Assembly (NCBI RefSeq): GCF_900156505.1
Contig: NZ_FTPR01000002.1
Location: forward strand, 310,001-374,000
Length of the DNA stretch: 64,000 bases
Direction of reading: 5' to 3'
Origin: Yoonia rosea
GTDB lineage: Bacteria; Pseudomonadota; Alphaproteobacteria; Rhodobacterales; Rhodobacteraceae
Below, in pieces: positions 8,293 through 18,853 of the stretch (positions are counted from its first letter, which is position 1; every line of letters starts with the position of its first letter). The notes below the pieces were generated by a model that searched no databases, was not told where the DNA came from, and saw only the letters and a program-made list of their open reading frames with translations. The translations under genes and the position numbers were made by a program.

Positions 8293-11200
8293 TCCGCGAC
8301 GAGGCCACCCAAAGACAGGTCGATGCCGCCAATCCCGGCACCTCGACATGGCTCTCTGCCAATGCCGGATCGGGCAAAACCCGCGTGCTGACTGACCGTG
8401 TTGCACGGTTGTTGCTGGATAAGGTGTCGCCCCAGAATATCCTGTGCCTGACCTATACCAAAGCTGCTGCCGCCGAGATGCAGAACCGGCTGTTCCAGCG
8501 CCTTGGCGAATGGGCAATGATGCCCGAAGATGACTTGCGCCGCGCCCTGCAAACGCTTGGCATTGATCGCGCCATTGATGCCGCACAACTGGCACAGGCA
8601 CGCACCCTCTTCGCCCGCGCCATTGAAACCCCCGGTGGACTGAAAATCCAGACCATCCACTCGTTCTGTGCGGGCGTCCTACGGCGGTTTCCACTTGAAG
8701 CACAGGTCAGCCCGCAGTTCCGCGAGATGGAAGACCGCGCTGCCGAAATCCTCCGCGCCGAGGTGGTGGATGAAATGGTCTTGGGGCCAAGGGCAGAGGT
8801 CGTGCACAAACTGCTTGCGCTGTTCACAGGCGATGATCTGGCAAAGTTCACCGCCGAGATTGCAGGGAAGGGCGACCATTTCACACAAGAGCCGGATCTT
8901 GCGCGGCTTTGCGATATCCTGGAAATACCGCAAGGGCTGACGGTTGAAACGCTCTACAATAATATCTTTGACAAGGACCTGATTGCGCAGTTCATCAACG
9001 CTTGTGCCGCCGGATCGGTCACCGACGTCAAAGCCGCAAACGCCCTCCGCCCGCTGCTGTCAGGGTCCCTTTCACCGCATGACGCGCTTGCCATCCTTGA
9101 AAATGTCTTTCTGTTCGGAGAGGGCGCCGCCGCTCCTTTTGGCGCCAAGATTGGCAAACTGCCCACCAAGAAAACCCGCGAAGCAAACGCCGAACTTATG
9201 GAACAGATTGAGCCGATCATGGGGCAGGTCGAGGACATGCGCCCCTATCGCCTCGGCCTCATCGCGTTTGACCGCACCATCGCACTTTACAATTTCGCCC
9301 GCGTCTTTGTGCCCGCCTACGCCGCGCGCAAACTGGCGATGGGGATGCTCGATTTCGACGATCTGATCCGCAAAGCCAAGGCGCTTTTGACCGACCGCGA
9401 TGTGGCGCAGTGGGTGCTGTTCCGGCTTGATGGTGGCATCGACCACATTCTTGTCGATGAAGCACAGGACACCAGCCCGACCCAATGGGCAGTGATCGAA
9501 CAATTGACCCAGGAATTCGCCACAGGCGAGGGCGCGCGCATGGACCGCGAGCGCACGGTTTTCATCGTCGGTGATAAAAAGCAGTCGATCTATTCGTTCC
9601 AGGGGGCGGATCCGGCAGCCTTTGACAAGATGAAGGCCTATTTCGAGGCGACCCATGCCGCGATTTCGAAACCATTCAACGAGACCTCTCTCGACTATTC
9701 ATTCCGCTCTTCGCAGGCCATCCTGACGGTGGTGGACAAGACATTCACAGGTGACCGCGCGGCGGGCATGGACGACAACCTGAACCACCGCGCGTTTAAG
9801 GAAAACATGCCCGGTCGTGTTGATCTGTGGCCCGTGATCGAGAAATCCGAGGCCGCGCCCGACCGCGAATGGTTCAAGCCCGTCGACGAACCCAGCAGCA
9901 CCGACCACACCGTTCTGATGGCCCAGCGCGTGGCGGAAAAGATCAAATATATGATCGCCCAAGAAACCATCCCCGAAGAGATAGAAAACACTGGCGACTT
10001 TATCCGTCGCCCGATCACCGAAGGCGATTTCCTAATCCTCGTGCAGCGCCGATCCGAGCTTTTCGCCGAAATCATCCGCGCCTGCAAATCGGCGGGCCTG
10101 CAAATTGCGGGTGCCGACAGGCTGCGTGTGGGGGCAGAACTTGCGGTCAAAGACCTAGCCGCGGTGCTGCGGTTTCTGGCCCTGCCCGAAGACGATCTGT
10201 CACTTGCCGCCGCTCTGCGATCACCGCTGTTCGGCTGGAGCGAGCAAGATCTTTTCACCCTCGCGCACCATCGCCCCGACAAGGCCTATCTATGGGAAAC
10301 CCTGCGCAACGCGGACCACCCCGAAACGCTGGCGATCCTGAATGATCTGCGCAGTAAGGCGGATTTCCTGCGCCCTTACGACCTGATCGAACGTATCCTC
10401 ACCCGCCATGACGGGCGGCGCAAATTACTGGCGCGACTAGGGCCAGAGGCGGAGGACGGGATCGACGCGCTGCTGTCGCAGGCACTTGCCTATGAAAATA
10501 CAGCTGTGCCGAACCTCACCGGATTTTTGTCGTGGATGGACACCGATGATCTCGAGGTCAAGCGCCAGATGGACGGCCAAGGCGACCAGATCCGCGTGAT
10601 GACGGTGCATGGCGCAAAGGGGCTTGAGGCACCCATTGTGATCCTGCCCGATACCGCGAAACGCGATGTGCAGGTCAAACAGGAAGTCCTGCCAGCGGAT
10701 GACCATGTCATCTGGAAGCCCCCTGCCAGATCTGCATCCCCTGCGGTCATGGCCCTGCGCGATGATGTCGTTGCTAAACAAACCCGCGAACGCCTGCGCC
10801 TGCTCTACGTCGCGATGACCCGCGCCGAAAAATGGCTGATCGTCGGGGCGGCAGGTGATGTGGGCGAGGGCGATGCAAGCTGGTACAATATCGTCGCCGA
10901 CGGCATGCGCGCATGCGGTGACTATGATGCAAAATTGGGTGATCTTGATCTGCGGCGTGTGTCCGAACTGGCATGGGATGCGCCCGCCCTGCAAGAAAAG
11001 TCACCCGTCGAGAAAACGCAGGTCACGCTGCCCGCATTCGGTGAACTCCCCGTTCCGGTACAGACCAAGACCATCTCGCCTTCTGAACTGAAAGGCGACA
11101 AAATCCTCAAAGGTGATCCCGCGGGTGACAACGAAGAAGACGCGATGGAGCGCGGCACGCAGATCCATAAACTCCTTGAGCATCTGCCGATGGCCGCCCC

Positions 11201-11627
11201 TGCAGACCGGCACGCCCTTGGTCTGCAACTTTTGCAAAATGATGACACGACCTTGGTTGCAGAGGTGATGGCACTGATCGACAACCCTGATCTGGCTTGG
11301 ATCTGGGACGCTGATGCCTTGAACGAGGTCGACATCACCGCCGACATTCCCCGACTTGGCCGCATCCATGGCACAATTGACCGCCTGCTGATCGGGCCCG
11401 ATACAATCACCGCGATCGACTATAAATCGAACCGTTTGGTACCGACAAAGCCCGAGGATACGCCCATCGGTCTTGCGCGCCAACTCGCCGCCTATGACAG
11501 CGCGCTCCGGCAAATCTATCCCGATCATACAATCAGGACCGCTATTCTCTGGACCCACACCGGAACCTTGACCACTTTATCGCAAGAGCATCTTCACGAA
11601 GCCCTGAACACGCTTGCGGCATCTTGA
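8289..11627 (+). CDS. addA: Double-strand break repair helicase AddA
   Basis: AddA is the UvrD-like helicase and nuclease subunit of AddAB. At 1112 residues it has the normal length. Landmarks in order are the Walker [20 protein letters not shown] near residues 19-36, [16 protein letters not shown], Walker [49 protein letters not shown] and [16 protein letters not shown]-terminal nuclease domain follows, with [13 protein letters not shown] and the catalytic AIDYKSNR near residue 1042. It is translationally coupled to addB through ATGA. trxA follows in the same orientation, as in many relatives. Confidence 0.96.
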   Translation: MIRDEATQRQVDAANPGTSTWLSANAGSGKTRVLTDRVARLLLDKVSPQNILCLTYTKAAAAEMQNRLFQRLGEWAMMPEDDLRRALQTLGIDRAIDAAQLAQARTLFARAIETPGGLKIQTIHSFCAGVLRRFPLEAQVSPQFREMEDRAAEILRAEVVDEMVLGPRAEVVHKLLALFTGDDLAKFTAEIAGKGDHFTQEPDLARLCDILEIPQGLTVETLYNNIFDKDLIAQFINACAAGSVTDVKAANALRPLLSGSLSPHDALAILENVFLFGEGAAAPFGAKIGKLPTKKTREANAELMEQIEPIMGQVEDMRPYRLGLIAFDRTIALYNFARVFVPAYAARKLAMGMLDFDDLIRKAKALLTDRDVAQWVLFRLDGGIDHILVDEAQDTSPTQWAVIEQLTQEFATGEGARMDRERTVFIVGDKKQSIYSFQGADPAAFDKMKAYFEATHAAISKPFNETSLDYSFRSSQAILTVVDKTFTGDRAAGMDDNLNHRAFKENMPGRVDLWPVIEKSEAAPDREWFKPVDEPSSTDHTVLMAQRVAEKIKYMIAQETIPEEIENTGDFIRRPITEGDFLILVQRRSELFAEIIRACKSAGLQIAGADRLRVGAELAVKDLAAVLRFLALPEDDLSLAAALRSPLFGWSEQDLFTLAHHRPDKAYLWETLRNADHPETLAILNDLRSKADFLRPYDLIERILTRHDGRRKLLARLGPEAEDGIDALLSQALAYENTAVPNLTGFLSWMDTDDLEVKRQMDGQGDQIRVMTVHGAKGLEAPIVILPDTAKRDVQVKQEVLPADDHVIWKPPARSASPAVMALRDDVVAKQTRERLRLLYVAMTRAEKWLIVGAAGDVGEGDASWYNIVADGMRACGDYDAKLGDLDLRRVSELAWDAPALQEKSPVEKTQVTLPAFGELPVPVQTKTISPSELKGDKILKGDPAGDNEEDAMERGTQIHKLLEHLPMAAPADRHALGLQLLQNDDTTLVAEVMALIDNPDLAWIWDADALNEVDITADIPRLGRIHGTIDRLLIGPDTITAIDYKSNRLVPTKPEDTPIGLARQLAAYDSALRQIYPDHTIRTAILWTHTGTLTTLSQEHLHEALNTLAAS

Positions 11628-11686
11628 CCATCACGGACAGGGTACCTAGTTTCCCACTTCAACGCATTTCGCCAAGGAGCACCCCA

Positions 11687-12007
11687 ATGGCAACCGTAGC
11701 AGTAACCGACGCAACCTTTGACGCCGAAGTCCGCCAGTCCGATATCCCCGTTGTTGTGGATTTCTGGGCAGAATGGTGTGGCCCTTGCAAACAGATCGGC
11801 CCCGCTCTGGAAGAGCTGTCAGCCGAAATGGAAGGCCGCGTGAAGATCGTCAAAGTGAACGTGGACGAAAACCCCAATTCACCCGCACAAATGGGCGTGC
11901 GTGGCATTCCTGCGCTTTTCGTCTTCAAGAATGGCGAAGTTGTCTCGAACAAAGCAGGCGCAGCACCCAAGGCAGCAATTCAAGGCTGGATCGAAGAGTC
12001 GATCTAA
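11687..12007 (+). CDS. trxA: Thioredoxin TrxA
   Basis: Cytoplasmic thioredoxin of 106 residues with the canonical active site [11 protein letters not shown] near residue 30 and the cis-proline loop [14 protein letters not shown]. It reduces protein disulfides using electrons from thioredoxin reductase. ATG 11687 is preceded by AAGGAG at 11674-11679, which fixes the start; the frame is open upstream to 11624 but that extension has no family support. A GC-rich hairpin follows 22 bp after the stop. Confidence 0.97.
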   Translation: MATVAVTDATFDAEVRQSDIPVVVDFWAEWCGPCKQIGPALEELSAEMEGRVKIVKVNVDENPNSPAQMGVRGIPALFVFKNGEVVSNKAGAAPKAAIQGWIEESI

Positions 12008-12029
12008 GCGCTACGCGCATCAGGTATCA

Positions 12030-12054
12030 AAGGGCGTCCCATGCGGGCGCCCTT
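12030..12054. terminator. GC-rich hairpin between trxA and the convergent gene
   Basis: AAGGGCG and CCC pair with GGG and CGCCCTT around the loop ATGC, with one unpaired T, followed by CTTCGTT on the + strand. It fills the 53-bp gap between trxA and the convergent capsule-like gene, so it can serve transcripts from either side. The downstream U-run is weak. Confidence 0.55.
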
Positions 12055-12060
12055 CTTCGT

Positions 12061-12978
12061 TCAAACGGGCCAACCGTGGCCGCGCAACACATTGCGAATC
12101 TTCTTGGCTGCCTCTGGCCTACCTGCGTTAATGGCCCGCTGCTGGAGGAACCAGAAAAGATAGGCCGCAAAATCCGGCCTGTGGCCATGGACCAGATCAA
12201 ACGCGCTTTCGGCACCAATGTCGGCCACGTTCAGCGCAATATGGTGAAAGTCCGATTTCCCGAACAGAATGAGCGGCTTACCGAAGAAATACCCCTCAAA
12301 ACCAACAGCCGAATTCTGCGTCACGATGTAATCGCAGTTCTTCAAATTCTGGTTTGTGCCTTGTTCGTCAAGCGTGAGGCGGTCTTCACTCGCGACCAGC
12401 GCCGCCAATGCATGGCGCTCTTCTGCAGAATATGTCTCGGATGGGTGAAGCGTCACAACGATATGTTTGTTTGGCTCTTCCTCCAGGACCGTTTTGACCA
12501 TCTCCAAAGGGCTACAGGATTGAAAAGACCGCCGGCGCAAAAGCTGCCCTTGCAAGGGCACATAGACAAAGCCGTCCTGCCGGGCGTTGAGCGGCGCTTC
12601 ATCGAACAGACGTTGCCGCCAGAACCGGTAGAAATTTGCGGCCTTGCGCGGATCAACCGCGGCCGGATCGAACCGCTCTTTCGCAACAGGCCATTCCCAA
12701 CGCTCGGCCTCTTTCTCGATATGCCAGAACGGATAGATATAGGTTTTGCGAAACGTCAGGCCGCGCCCGTTCGCTGGCGGGTCCATCAGATAAAGCCCGC
12801 GCCCCGGCCGCGCGTGGGCACGCAAACGCGCGAAATCATCGTCGTCGTCATAATCAACCGAAAGCCCAGCGCCGCTCAGCACCTCGCTCACCTTCTTGAT
12901 AAAATTGTGATCGCCGCGCTCGGCCTGATTGCGCAGCTGCAATGGTAGGTAAAATGTCACGGTGTCACGGGCGCTCAT
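12061..12978 (-). CDS. Capsule-polysaccharide-type glycosyltransferase-like protein
   Basis: A 305-residue protein I do not recognise by name. Its C-terminal half resembles the GT-B-like Kps/capsule synthesis family: [16 protein letters not shown], then [19 protein letters not shown] and [15 protein letters not shown]. These are the pattern by which such proteins bind a nucleotide sugar or lipid-linked acceptor. The N-terminal half has a distinctive [16 protein letters not shown] block. No membrane span or signal peptide is visible. ATG 12978 is preferred over the frame's extension to 13482, which runs antisense to hslV. The gene stands alone, so the polymer it might act on cannot be told from context. 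Confidence 0.6.
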   Translation of the reverse strand: MSARDTVTFYLPLQLRNQAERGDHNFIKKVSEVLSGAGLSVDYDDDDDFARLRAHARPGRGLYLMDPPANGRGLTFRKTYIYPFWHIEKEAERWEWPVAKERFDPAAVDPRKAANFYRFWRQRLFDEAPLNARQDGFVYVPLQGQLLRRRSFQSCSPLEMVKTVLEEEPNKHIVVTLHPSETYSAEERHALAALVASEDRLTLDEQGTNQNLKNCDYIVTQNSAVGFEGYFFGKPLILFGKSDFHHIALNVADIGAESAFDLVHGHRPDFAAYLFWFLQQRAINAGRPEAAKKIRNVLRGHGWPV

Positions 12979-13078
12979 GCGGCGAAAGCTAGCCGCGCGT
13001 GTCGGCATGAACAAGCCATGCGGGGTTGTTTGCCCGCATTTGGCCCGCCATATATGCAAAAGCGACAAGGAGCAGATG

Positions 13079-13636
13079 ATGGCAAGTGAAGAATTTCCCG
13101 GCTGGCACGGAACGACAATCATCGGTGTCCGCAAAGGTGGACAGGTTGTGATTGCCGGTGATGGCCAAGTCAGCCTTGGACAGACCGTCATCAAAGGCAC
13201 GGCGCGCAAGGTCCGGCGCCTGTCACCCGGCGGGCAGGACGTGATCTGCGGGTTTGCCGGATCAACGGCCGATGCCTTTACCCTGCTTGAACGTCTGGAA
13301 AAGAAACTCGAAGCCACCCCCGGGCAACTGGCCCGCGCCAGTGTTGAACTGGCCAAGGATTGGCGCACCGACAAATACCTGCAAAAGCTCGAAGCGATGC
13401 TGATTGTCAGTGACGGATCAGAGCTATTCGTGATCACCGGTGCCGGTGATGTGCTGGAGCCAGAACACGATATTGCCGCCATCGGATCGGGCGGAAACTA
13501 TGCGCTGGCTGCTGGCCGCGCCTTGATGGGCACCGATAAGGATGCCGAAACAATCGCCCGCGAAGCTATGGCGATTGCCGCTGACATCTGTGTTTACACC
13601 AACGGCAACCTGACGGTTGAGACAATCAAAGCATGA
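13079..13636 (+). CDS. hslV: HslV, peptidase subunit of the HslVU protease
   Basis: HslV forms the proteasome-like dodecamer that degrades proteins unfolded by HslU in the cytoplasm. The sequence [18 protein letters not shown] places the catalytic N-terminal threonine at HG|TT after removal of a short propeptide, and [34 protein letters not shown] and [15 protein letters not shown] are family blocks. ATG 13079 (185 residues) is 6 bp from AAGGAG at 13067-13072; the adjacent ATG 13076 is only 3 bp away and less suitable. The stop overlaps the DUF2157 gene by ATGA. Confidence 0.96.
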   Translation: MASEEFPGWHGTTIIGVRKGGQVVIAGDGQVSLGQTVIKGTARKVRRLSPGGQDVICGFAGSTADAFTLLERLEKKLEATPGQLARASVELAKDWRTDKYLQKLEAMLIVSDGSELFVITGAGDVLEPEHDIAAIGSGGNYALAAGRALMGTDKDAETIAREAMAIAADICVYTNGNLTVETIKA

Positions 13637-14688
13637 TTGAACGTGACGATCTCCGCGCCGCTGTCGGCAGTGGTCTGCTGTCGGAAAAGCAGGCCGCAGA
13701 CCTGATCAGCCTGTCCGACAGCCGCCGTGGCGCGCGTGAGAACCTGAATCCGGGGGATGAACCCTTCGAGCTGTTCAAAGGATTCAACGAGATTTTCATC
13801 GTTGTCGGCCTCTTGATCCTTTCATCTGGCTGGTGGGGTGTTTCCATGCTTGTTTTCAATGACCGTGTCGTCAATCTGCAAGAGTTTGCTATGTGGTCCT
13901 CGCTTTCGACCGGCGGTGTTTTGTGGATGTTGTCGGAGTATTTTATCCGGAAAAGACGGATGATCGCGCCTGCGATTTTTCTGTCGATACTGTTTGCCGG
14001 AAATGCCGCCTTCGGTTTTGTGGCTGTCTTGTCCGAACCATTTATGATCGCGCAAAACGATTATTCGAGCGTGCCTTTCCCGTTGTTGCTCGCCACGCTT
14101 GCACTTGCAGTTTACTGGTGGCGCTTCCGTGTTCCTTTTGCCATGGCGATGATTGCCTTGGGCCTTTTCGCAGTCGCTATCGTCTTTGCCGCCAGCCGCG
14201 AAGGACGCACCGCGGACCTGAGCGAGTTTTTCCTACTCTCGGCAGGCGGGCCCTTTGCATGGATCACGCTGGTGCTGGGTGTCCTCGTCTTCGCCGTCGC
14301 CATGGCCTTCGACATGAGCGACCCACATCGTGTGACACGCCGTTCAGCCAACGGATTTTGGCTGCACATGGTTGCGGCACCCGCGTTGGTGAACACCATG
14401 GCGCTTTCGCTTATGGGGCAATCCAACCTGATCCTTCTTATCGTTCTTGCGATGTTTGCCATCGTCGCCATCGTCATCGACCGCAGGTCGTTCCTGATTG
14501 CCGCCATAGGATATATCGTGGCGCTTGGGGCAGCTATTTTTGACGGTGCCGGAACAGCCCCAACCATCCTGATCCTTGGCGTCGTCCTGCTTCTTCTTGG
14601 TGCATTCTGGGAACGGATCCGCGCACGCATCCTGCGCGTGATGCCCGGATTTATCCCGCTGCACCGTCTTCCTCCTTCTCAAGTTTAA
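13633..14688 (+). CDS. DUF2157-type multi-span membrane protein
   Basis: A 351-residue, strongly hydrophobic protein. A short soluble N-terminus ([23 protein letters not shown]) resembles the DUF2157 leader and is followed by about eight to ten membrane spans with small polar loops. There is no catalytic motif, so its function is unknown. Its start codon overlaps the hslV stop and hslU begins 9 bp after its end. It is therefore probably co-transcribed with, and translationally coupled to, the protease genes. The charged [12 protein letters not shown] segment near the C-terminus is typical of the family. Confidence 0.75.
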   Translation: MIERDDLRAAVGSGLLSEKQAADLISLSDSRRGARENLNPGDEPFELFKGFNEIFIVVGLLILSSGWWGVSMLVFNDRVVNLQEFAMWSSLSTGGVLWMLSEYFIRKRRMIAPAIFLSILFAGNAAFGFVAVLSEPFMIAQNDYSSVPFPLLLATLALAVYWWRFRVPFAMAMIALGLFAVAIVFAASREGRTADLSEFFLLSAGGPFAWITLVLGVLVFAVAMAFDMSDPHRVTRRSANGFWLHMVAAPALVNTMALSLMGQSNLILLIVLAMFAIVAIVIDRRSFLIAAIGYIVALGAAIFDGAGTAPTILILGVVLLLLGAFWERIRARILRVMPGFIPLHRLPPSQV

Positions 14689-14697
14689 GGTTCATTC

Positions 14698-16005
14698 ATG
14701 ACTGACCTCACGCCTCGCGAAATTGTCTCTGAACTTGACCGGTTCATCATCGGCCAGAAGGATGCCAAACGCGCCGTTGCTGTCGCACTGCGCAATCGTT
14801 GGCGGCGCAAGCAATTGGGCGATGACCTGCGCGATGAGGTTTACCCGAAAAATATCCTGATGATCGGACCAACCGGTGTGGGCAAAACCGAAATCTCGCG
14901 CCGTTTGGCAAAACTGGCGCGCGCGCCATTCCTGAAAGTCGAGGCGACGAAATTCACCGAAGTCGGGTATGTCGGCCGCGATGTCGAACAGATCATCCGC
15001 GATCTGGTCGATACCGCAATCATCGACACCCGCGAACACATGCGCGAAGACGTCAAAGCCAAAGCGCGTGCCGCCGCCGAAGAACGGGTGATCACCGCAG
15101 TTGCAGGCACCGATGCGCGCGAAGGCACACGCGATATGTTCCGCCGCAAACTCAAATCAGGCGAGCTTGATGACACTATCATCGAGCTTGAGTTAACCGA
15201 CAATTCCAACCCCATGGGCGGTTTCGAAATCCCCGGCCAGCCCGGCGGTATGGGCGGCATGATGAACCTTGGTGATCTGTTCGGCAAAGCCATGGGTGGC
15301 CGGACGGTCAAAAAGCAGATGACCGTCGCCGATAGCTATGACGCGCTGATTGCCGATGAGGCCGACAAGTTACTGGATGATGAAACCGTCACCAAAGCCG
15401 CACTTGAAGCGGTTGAGCAGAACGGCATCGTCTTTCTGGACGAGATCGACAAGGTTTGCGCCCGCGCTGATGCGCGCGGTGCTGATGTATCCCGCGAAGG
15501 TGTGCAGCGTGATCTGCTTCCCTTGATCGAAGGCACGACCGTGTCCACAAAACACGGGCCAATCAAAACCGACCATATCCTGTTCATCGCCTCGGGCGCG
15601 TTCCACGTAGCCAAACCGTCTGACCTTCTGCCCGAACTGCAAGGTCGCCTGCCCATCCGTGTCGAACTGCGTGCCCTGACGGAGGATGATTTCGTGCGTA
15701 TCCTGACTGAAACCGACAACGCGCTGACCCTGCAATACACAGCCCTGATGAAGACCGAAGAGGTCACCGTGACCTTCACTGAAGACGGGATAAAAGCACT
15801 GGCCAAAATCGCCGCAGAAGTGAACGAAGCGGTTGAAAACATCGGCGCGCGCCGCCTTTACACTGTGATCGAGCGGGTGTTCGAGGACCTGTCATTTAAT
15901 GCCCCCGACCGTGCCGGTGATAATATCGCTGTCGATGCGGCCTTTGTCGAAGAACACTTGGGCGAACTATCCCGCTCAACCGACCTCAGCCGCTACGTGC
16001 TTTGA
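14698..16005 (+). CDS. hslU: HslU, ATPase subunit of the HslVU protease
   Basis: AAA+ unfoldase that feeds substrates to HslV. The 435-residue protein has the N-terminal [23 protein letters not shown] (split here by the quote limit), Walker [21 protein letters not shown], and pore loop [11 protein letters not shown]. The intermediate I-domain is seen around residues 110-225, including the Gly/Met-rich [13 protein letters not shown]. Walker B is [11 protein letters not shown] and sensor 2 is [13 protein letters not shown]. The last residues SRYVL match the C-terminal tail that docks into HslV. A DUF2157 gene separates it from hslV. Confidence 0.97.
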   Translation: MTDLTPREIVSELDRFIIGQKDAKRAVAVALRNRWRRKQLGDDLRDEVYPKNILMIGPTGVGKTEISRRLAKLARAPFLKVEATKFTEVGYVGRDVEQIIRDLVDTAIIDTREHMREDVKAKARAAAEERVITAVAGTDAREGTRDMFRRKLKSGELDDTIIELELTDNSNPMGGFEIPGQPGGMGGMMNLGDLFGKAMGGRTVKKQMTVADSYDALIADEADKLLDDETVTKAALEAVEQNGIVFLDEIDKVCARADARGADVSREGVQRDLLPLIEGTTVSTKHGPIKTDHILFIASGAFHVAKPSDLLPELQGRLPIRVELRALTEDDFVRILTETDNALTLQYTALMKTEEVTVTFTEDGIKALAKIAAEVNEAVENIGARRLYTVIERVFEDLSFNAPDRAGDNIAVDAAFVEEHLGELSRSTDLSRYVL

Positions 16006-16054
16006 CCAAAAAATTCCGCTTTTAACTTTGGCATAGTCGGATCATTTAGAGCAG

Positions 16055-17290
16055 ATGACCCGACAGCCGAGTTACCTTCGTTTCATACGCGACAATCTCC
16101 CGTTCCTTGCAACGGGATTTTTGTTGTCGTTTCTGTCCAGCTTTGGCCAGACATTTTTTATCTCGATCTTTGGCGGTGAAATCCGTGAAGCCTACGGGCT
16201 GACCAACGGTGAATGGGGGCTGACCTATATGATCGGCACAGGTGCCTCGGCGGTGGTGATGGTCTTTGCGGGCGGTCTGGCTGACAGGTTTCGGGTGCGG
16301 ACATTGGGGATCGTCGTGGTCCTGCTTCTTGCGTCCGCCTGCCTGTTCATGGCCTTCAATAGCATTGTCGCGCTGCTGCCTTTCGTGATTTTCGCGCTGC
16401 GTTTCACAGGCCAAGGCATGACCACCCATGTCGCCACCGTCGCCATGTCCCGCTGGTTTATTGCCACGCGCGGCCGCGCGCTGGCGGTTGCCGCCTTTGG
16501 CTTTATGCTGGGCGAGGCTGCACTCCCGCTGACGATGGTCTGGCTCAAATCCATGATTGAGTGGCGGACACTCTGGGTCTGTTTCGCTGTTTTCTGTGTG
16601 TTGGCCTGTTTTGTCCTCTACCGTCTTCTCCGTTTGGAGCGCACACCGCAATCCATGGCGGAAACCGCGCAATCGACAGGGATGGGGGGGCGCCATTGGA
16701 CACGCAGCGATGCACTGCGCCATCCTCTGTTCTGGGCGATGGTGCCGGCTGTCATGTCATTTTCGGGTTTCGGGACAGCTTTCTGGTTCCATCAGGTGCA
16801 TTTTGCGGAAATCAAAGGCTGGTCACACCTTGCACTTGTCTCGGTGTTCCCTTTGGGCACCGCGGCACTTCTCATCTCGACCATCGGCTACGGCTGGGCA
16901 GTTGACCGTTTCGGTGCAACGCGGCTTTTGCCAATTTACCTGATTCCACTGGTGATCGCCTTTATCCTGCATTGGTACGCGCCGTCACTGGGTTGGACCG
17001 CGCTCGCAGTCATGCTGATGGGGATAGCGGGCGGTGGTCAGGCAACATTACTCAACGCGTGCTGGGCCGAGTTTTATGGCACACGGCATATTGGTGCGAT
17101 CAAAGCGGCAGCGGCGGCTTTGATGGTGCTCGGGTCCGCCATTGGGCCGGGCCTGAGCGGTTGGTTGATTGACAAAGGTATCGGGTTTGAACAGCAACAA
17201 TTAGGCTATGCTGCTACTTTTGCTTTCGCCGCCCTGATACTGATCATTCCGACACGCAAGGCGCGACAGGCTTTAGCGGTTTCGCTTTAA
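16055..17290 (+). CDS. Major facilitator superfamily transporter
   Basis: A 411-residue protein with about twelve membrane spans, the length and hydrophobic periodicity of the major facilitator superfamily. The loop between spans 2 and 3 reads GGLADRFRVRTLG, matching the MFS motif A G-x-x-x-D-R-x-G-x-R in relaxed form, and a related motif recurs in the second half (GYGWAVDRFGATRLLP). Substrate is not predictable. It follows hslU by 49 bp and overlaps the convergent smr gene by 18 bp, so both reading frames share their ends. Confidence 0.85.
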   Translation: MTRQPSYLRFIRDNLPFLATGFLLSFLSSFGQTFFISIFGGEIREAYGLTNGEWGLTYMIGTGASAVVMVFAGGLADRFRVRTLGIVVVLLLASACLFMAFNSIVALLPFVIFALRFTGQGMTTHVATVAMSRWFIATRGRALAVAAFGFMLGEAALPLTMVWLKSMIEWRTLWVCFAVFCVLACFVLYRLLRLERTPQSMAETAQSTGMGGRHWTRSDALRHPLFWAMVPAVMSFSGFGTAFWFHQVHFAEIKGWSHLALVSVFPLGTAALLISTIGYGWAVDRFGATRLLPIYLIPLVIAFILHWYAPSLGWTALAVMLMGIAGGGQATLLNACWAEFYGTRHIGAIKAAAAALMVLGSAIGPGLSGWLIDKGIGFEQQQLGYAATFAFAALILIIPTRKARQALAVSL

Positions 17291-17860
17291 ATACACGTAA
17301 TATGCACCATGGCCGCCATGTCTGATATGCGCTGGCGTCACCTGCAAAATCGCCTGCGACAATGGCGGCAGCGCAAGCCACTGCGGCACCTGATGCCGCA
17401 AGACGCCATGCCGTGTCGGGATCGGTCCGCCATCATCACGGTCTTTTCCTTTCCCAGTAATCACCAGAACCAACCGCCGGCCCTGCGATTGCGATCCAAG
17501 GATGAAAGATACCAATGCCGGATGTGCCTGTGCCATCGTCATGCCGTGCAAATCAATCCGCCCCTCGGGTTTCAGCTTGCCACGCTTCATTTTCCCGAAA
17601 GACTTGTTGTCCATATTGACGGGCGAGGCGGCCAAGCGCTCAACAAGGGGGCGCATGATGTCATGGGGCCGCGCGGCGTTTGTTTTTTGCCCGACGCGGA
17701 AATCCGGCACAGGTTCGCGGATATCAGCAGGTTTTGGTTTCGGTTTTGCTGCCAACTCTGGCGCACGCGTTTTGCGCTTGGGATCAAGCGGTGTAGCGCG
17801 TTCTGCCACGCGATCCCAAAGCGCGCGTTCTTCGGATGAAAGGTGCCGTGGCTTGCGCAT
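17273..17860 (-). CDS. Smr/MutS2-type endonuclease domain protein
   Basis: A 195-residue protein whose C-terminal half is an Smr domain, the nicking-endonuclease fold also found at the end of MutS2 and now linked to RNA cleavage at stalled ribosomes in several bacteria. Motifs are GRIDLHGMTMAQAHPAL (the D-L-H-G signature), VLVITGKGKDRDDGGPIP (T-G-x-G) and the terminal HGGHGAYYVYLKR. The N-terminal half is Lys/Pro-rich and probably unstructured. Its start abuts the mltA stop, giving a tim44-mltA-smr cluster on the minus strand, an arrangement I recall beside the Caulobacter origin. Confidence 0.85.
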   Translation of the reverse strand: MRKPRHLSSEERALWDRVAERATPLDPKRKTRAPELAAKPKPKPADIREPVPDFRVGQKTNAARPHDIMRPLVERLAASPVNMDNKSFGKMKRGKLKPEGRIDLHGMTMAQAHPALVSFILGSQSQGRRLVLVITGKGKDRDDGGPIPTRHGVLRHQVPQWLALPPLSQAILQVTPAHIRHGGHGAYYVYLKRNR

Positions 17861-18813
17861 CAGCTTTCCACCAGTTGCGCGGGCAATAACACAACCATCC
17901 GCCCGCCATCCTTGATCCGGCCGGCCCGCAAACCTGCTTCTGGACCGGTTCCGAAAAAGATATCCGCCCGTTGCGCCCCTTTGATCGCGCCACCTGTATC
18001 TTGCGCAATCATCAGGCGTTGCATTGGCAGATCACCGTCCTTTTCAATCCAGACAGGGGCACCCAGCGGCACAAAAGCGGGGTCAATAGCGATAGACCTG
18101 CCAGCGGTAATGGACCGGTTCATCGTTCCCAAAGGTCCTTGATGGGCAGGAATTTCGCTGACCTCGCGAAAAAACACATAGCTTTCGTTTTCCAGCAAAA
18201 GCGCACGGCCCGCTTCACCGTTCGCATGCACCCAATCGCGGATCGCGTCGGCAGAAACCTGATCCGGCCCGAACACCCCACGGGCCACCAACAGCTTACC
18301 AATCGAGGTATAGGGCCGCCCGTTTTTTCCACCAAACCCCACACGCATCATGCTGCCATCAGGCAGACGAATGCGACCGGACCCCTGCACCTGAAGAAAG
18401 AACACATCAACAGGGTCTGTCAGCCAAGCCAGTTCAAGCCCGCGATTTGCAAGGATACCGTCCTGGTCTATTTCGCGGCGCGCATGGTTGAGGTCGTCCG
18501 GTCTGGTATAAATCGGATAGCGATAGGGTTCACCGCGTTCGCGCGATCCGGTCAGTTCGGGCTCATAGTATCCGGTGAACAACGTCGGATCTCCGTCTTC
18601 GATCAAAACCGGTCGAAAGAATTCCTCAAAGAACCCACGCGGCGCGGGGTCTGCGCGGGCAATCTCATGTAGCGTCGCCCAGGCGGGGCCATCCATATCG
18701 CCACAGGTGGTCTTGAAAACATCAAAGGCGGCCTGATGATTATCATCACGCCACCCTTTCAGCTGATCAAACGCCAGCGTGGTATATCTTGGTTCCGCCA
18801 TCGCACCGCCCAT
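17860..18813 (-). CDS. mltA: Lytic murein transglycosylase, MltA family
   Basis: MltA-type lytic transglycosylase that cleaves the MurNAc-GlcNAc bond of peptidoglycan, leaving 1,6-anhydroMurNAc. Family blocks include FTGYYEPELTGSRERG, the QVQGSGRIRLPDGS block with its catalytic-region residues, YTSIGKLLVARG and MIAQDTGGAIKGAQRADIFFG in the C-terminal 3D domain with catalytic aspartates. At 317 residues it starts MGGAMAEPRYTTLAF with no visible signal peptide or lipobox. An upstream in-frame TTG at 18849 adds only 12 residues before a stop codon. Export is expected for this activity, so the missing signal is odd. Confidence 0.87.
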   Translation of the reverse strand: MGGAMAEPRYTTLAFDQLKGWRDDNHQAAFDVFKTTCGDMDGPAWATLHEIARADPAPRGFFEEFFRPVLIEDGDPTLFTGYYEPELTGSRERGEPYRYPIYTRPDDLNHARREIDQDGILANRGLELAWLTDPVDVFFLQVQGSGRIRLPDGSMMRVGFGGKNGRPYTSIGKLLVARGVFGPDQVSADAIRDWVHANGEAGRALLLENESYVFFREVSEIPAHQGPLGTMNRSITAGRSIAIDPAFVPLGAPVWIEKDGDLPMQRLMIAQDTGGAIKGAQRADIFFGTGPEAGLRAGRIKDGGRMVVLLPAQLVES

Positions 18814-18853
18814 CTGCCTGCAGGGTCAGGCAGCCACCAAACCCTGCCAAGGG

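Noticed and set aside
12979-13482. Upstream extension of the capsule-like frame on the minus strand
   Set aside because: It runs antisense through hslV and its composition is that of a shadow frame; the family-like sequence starts at ATG 12978.
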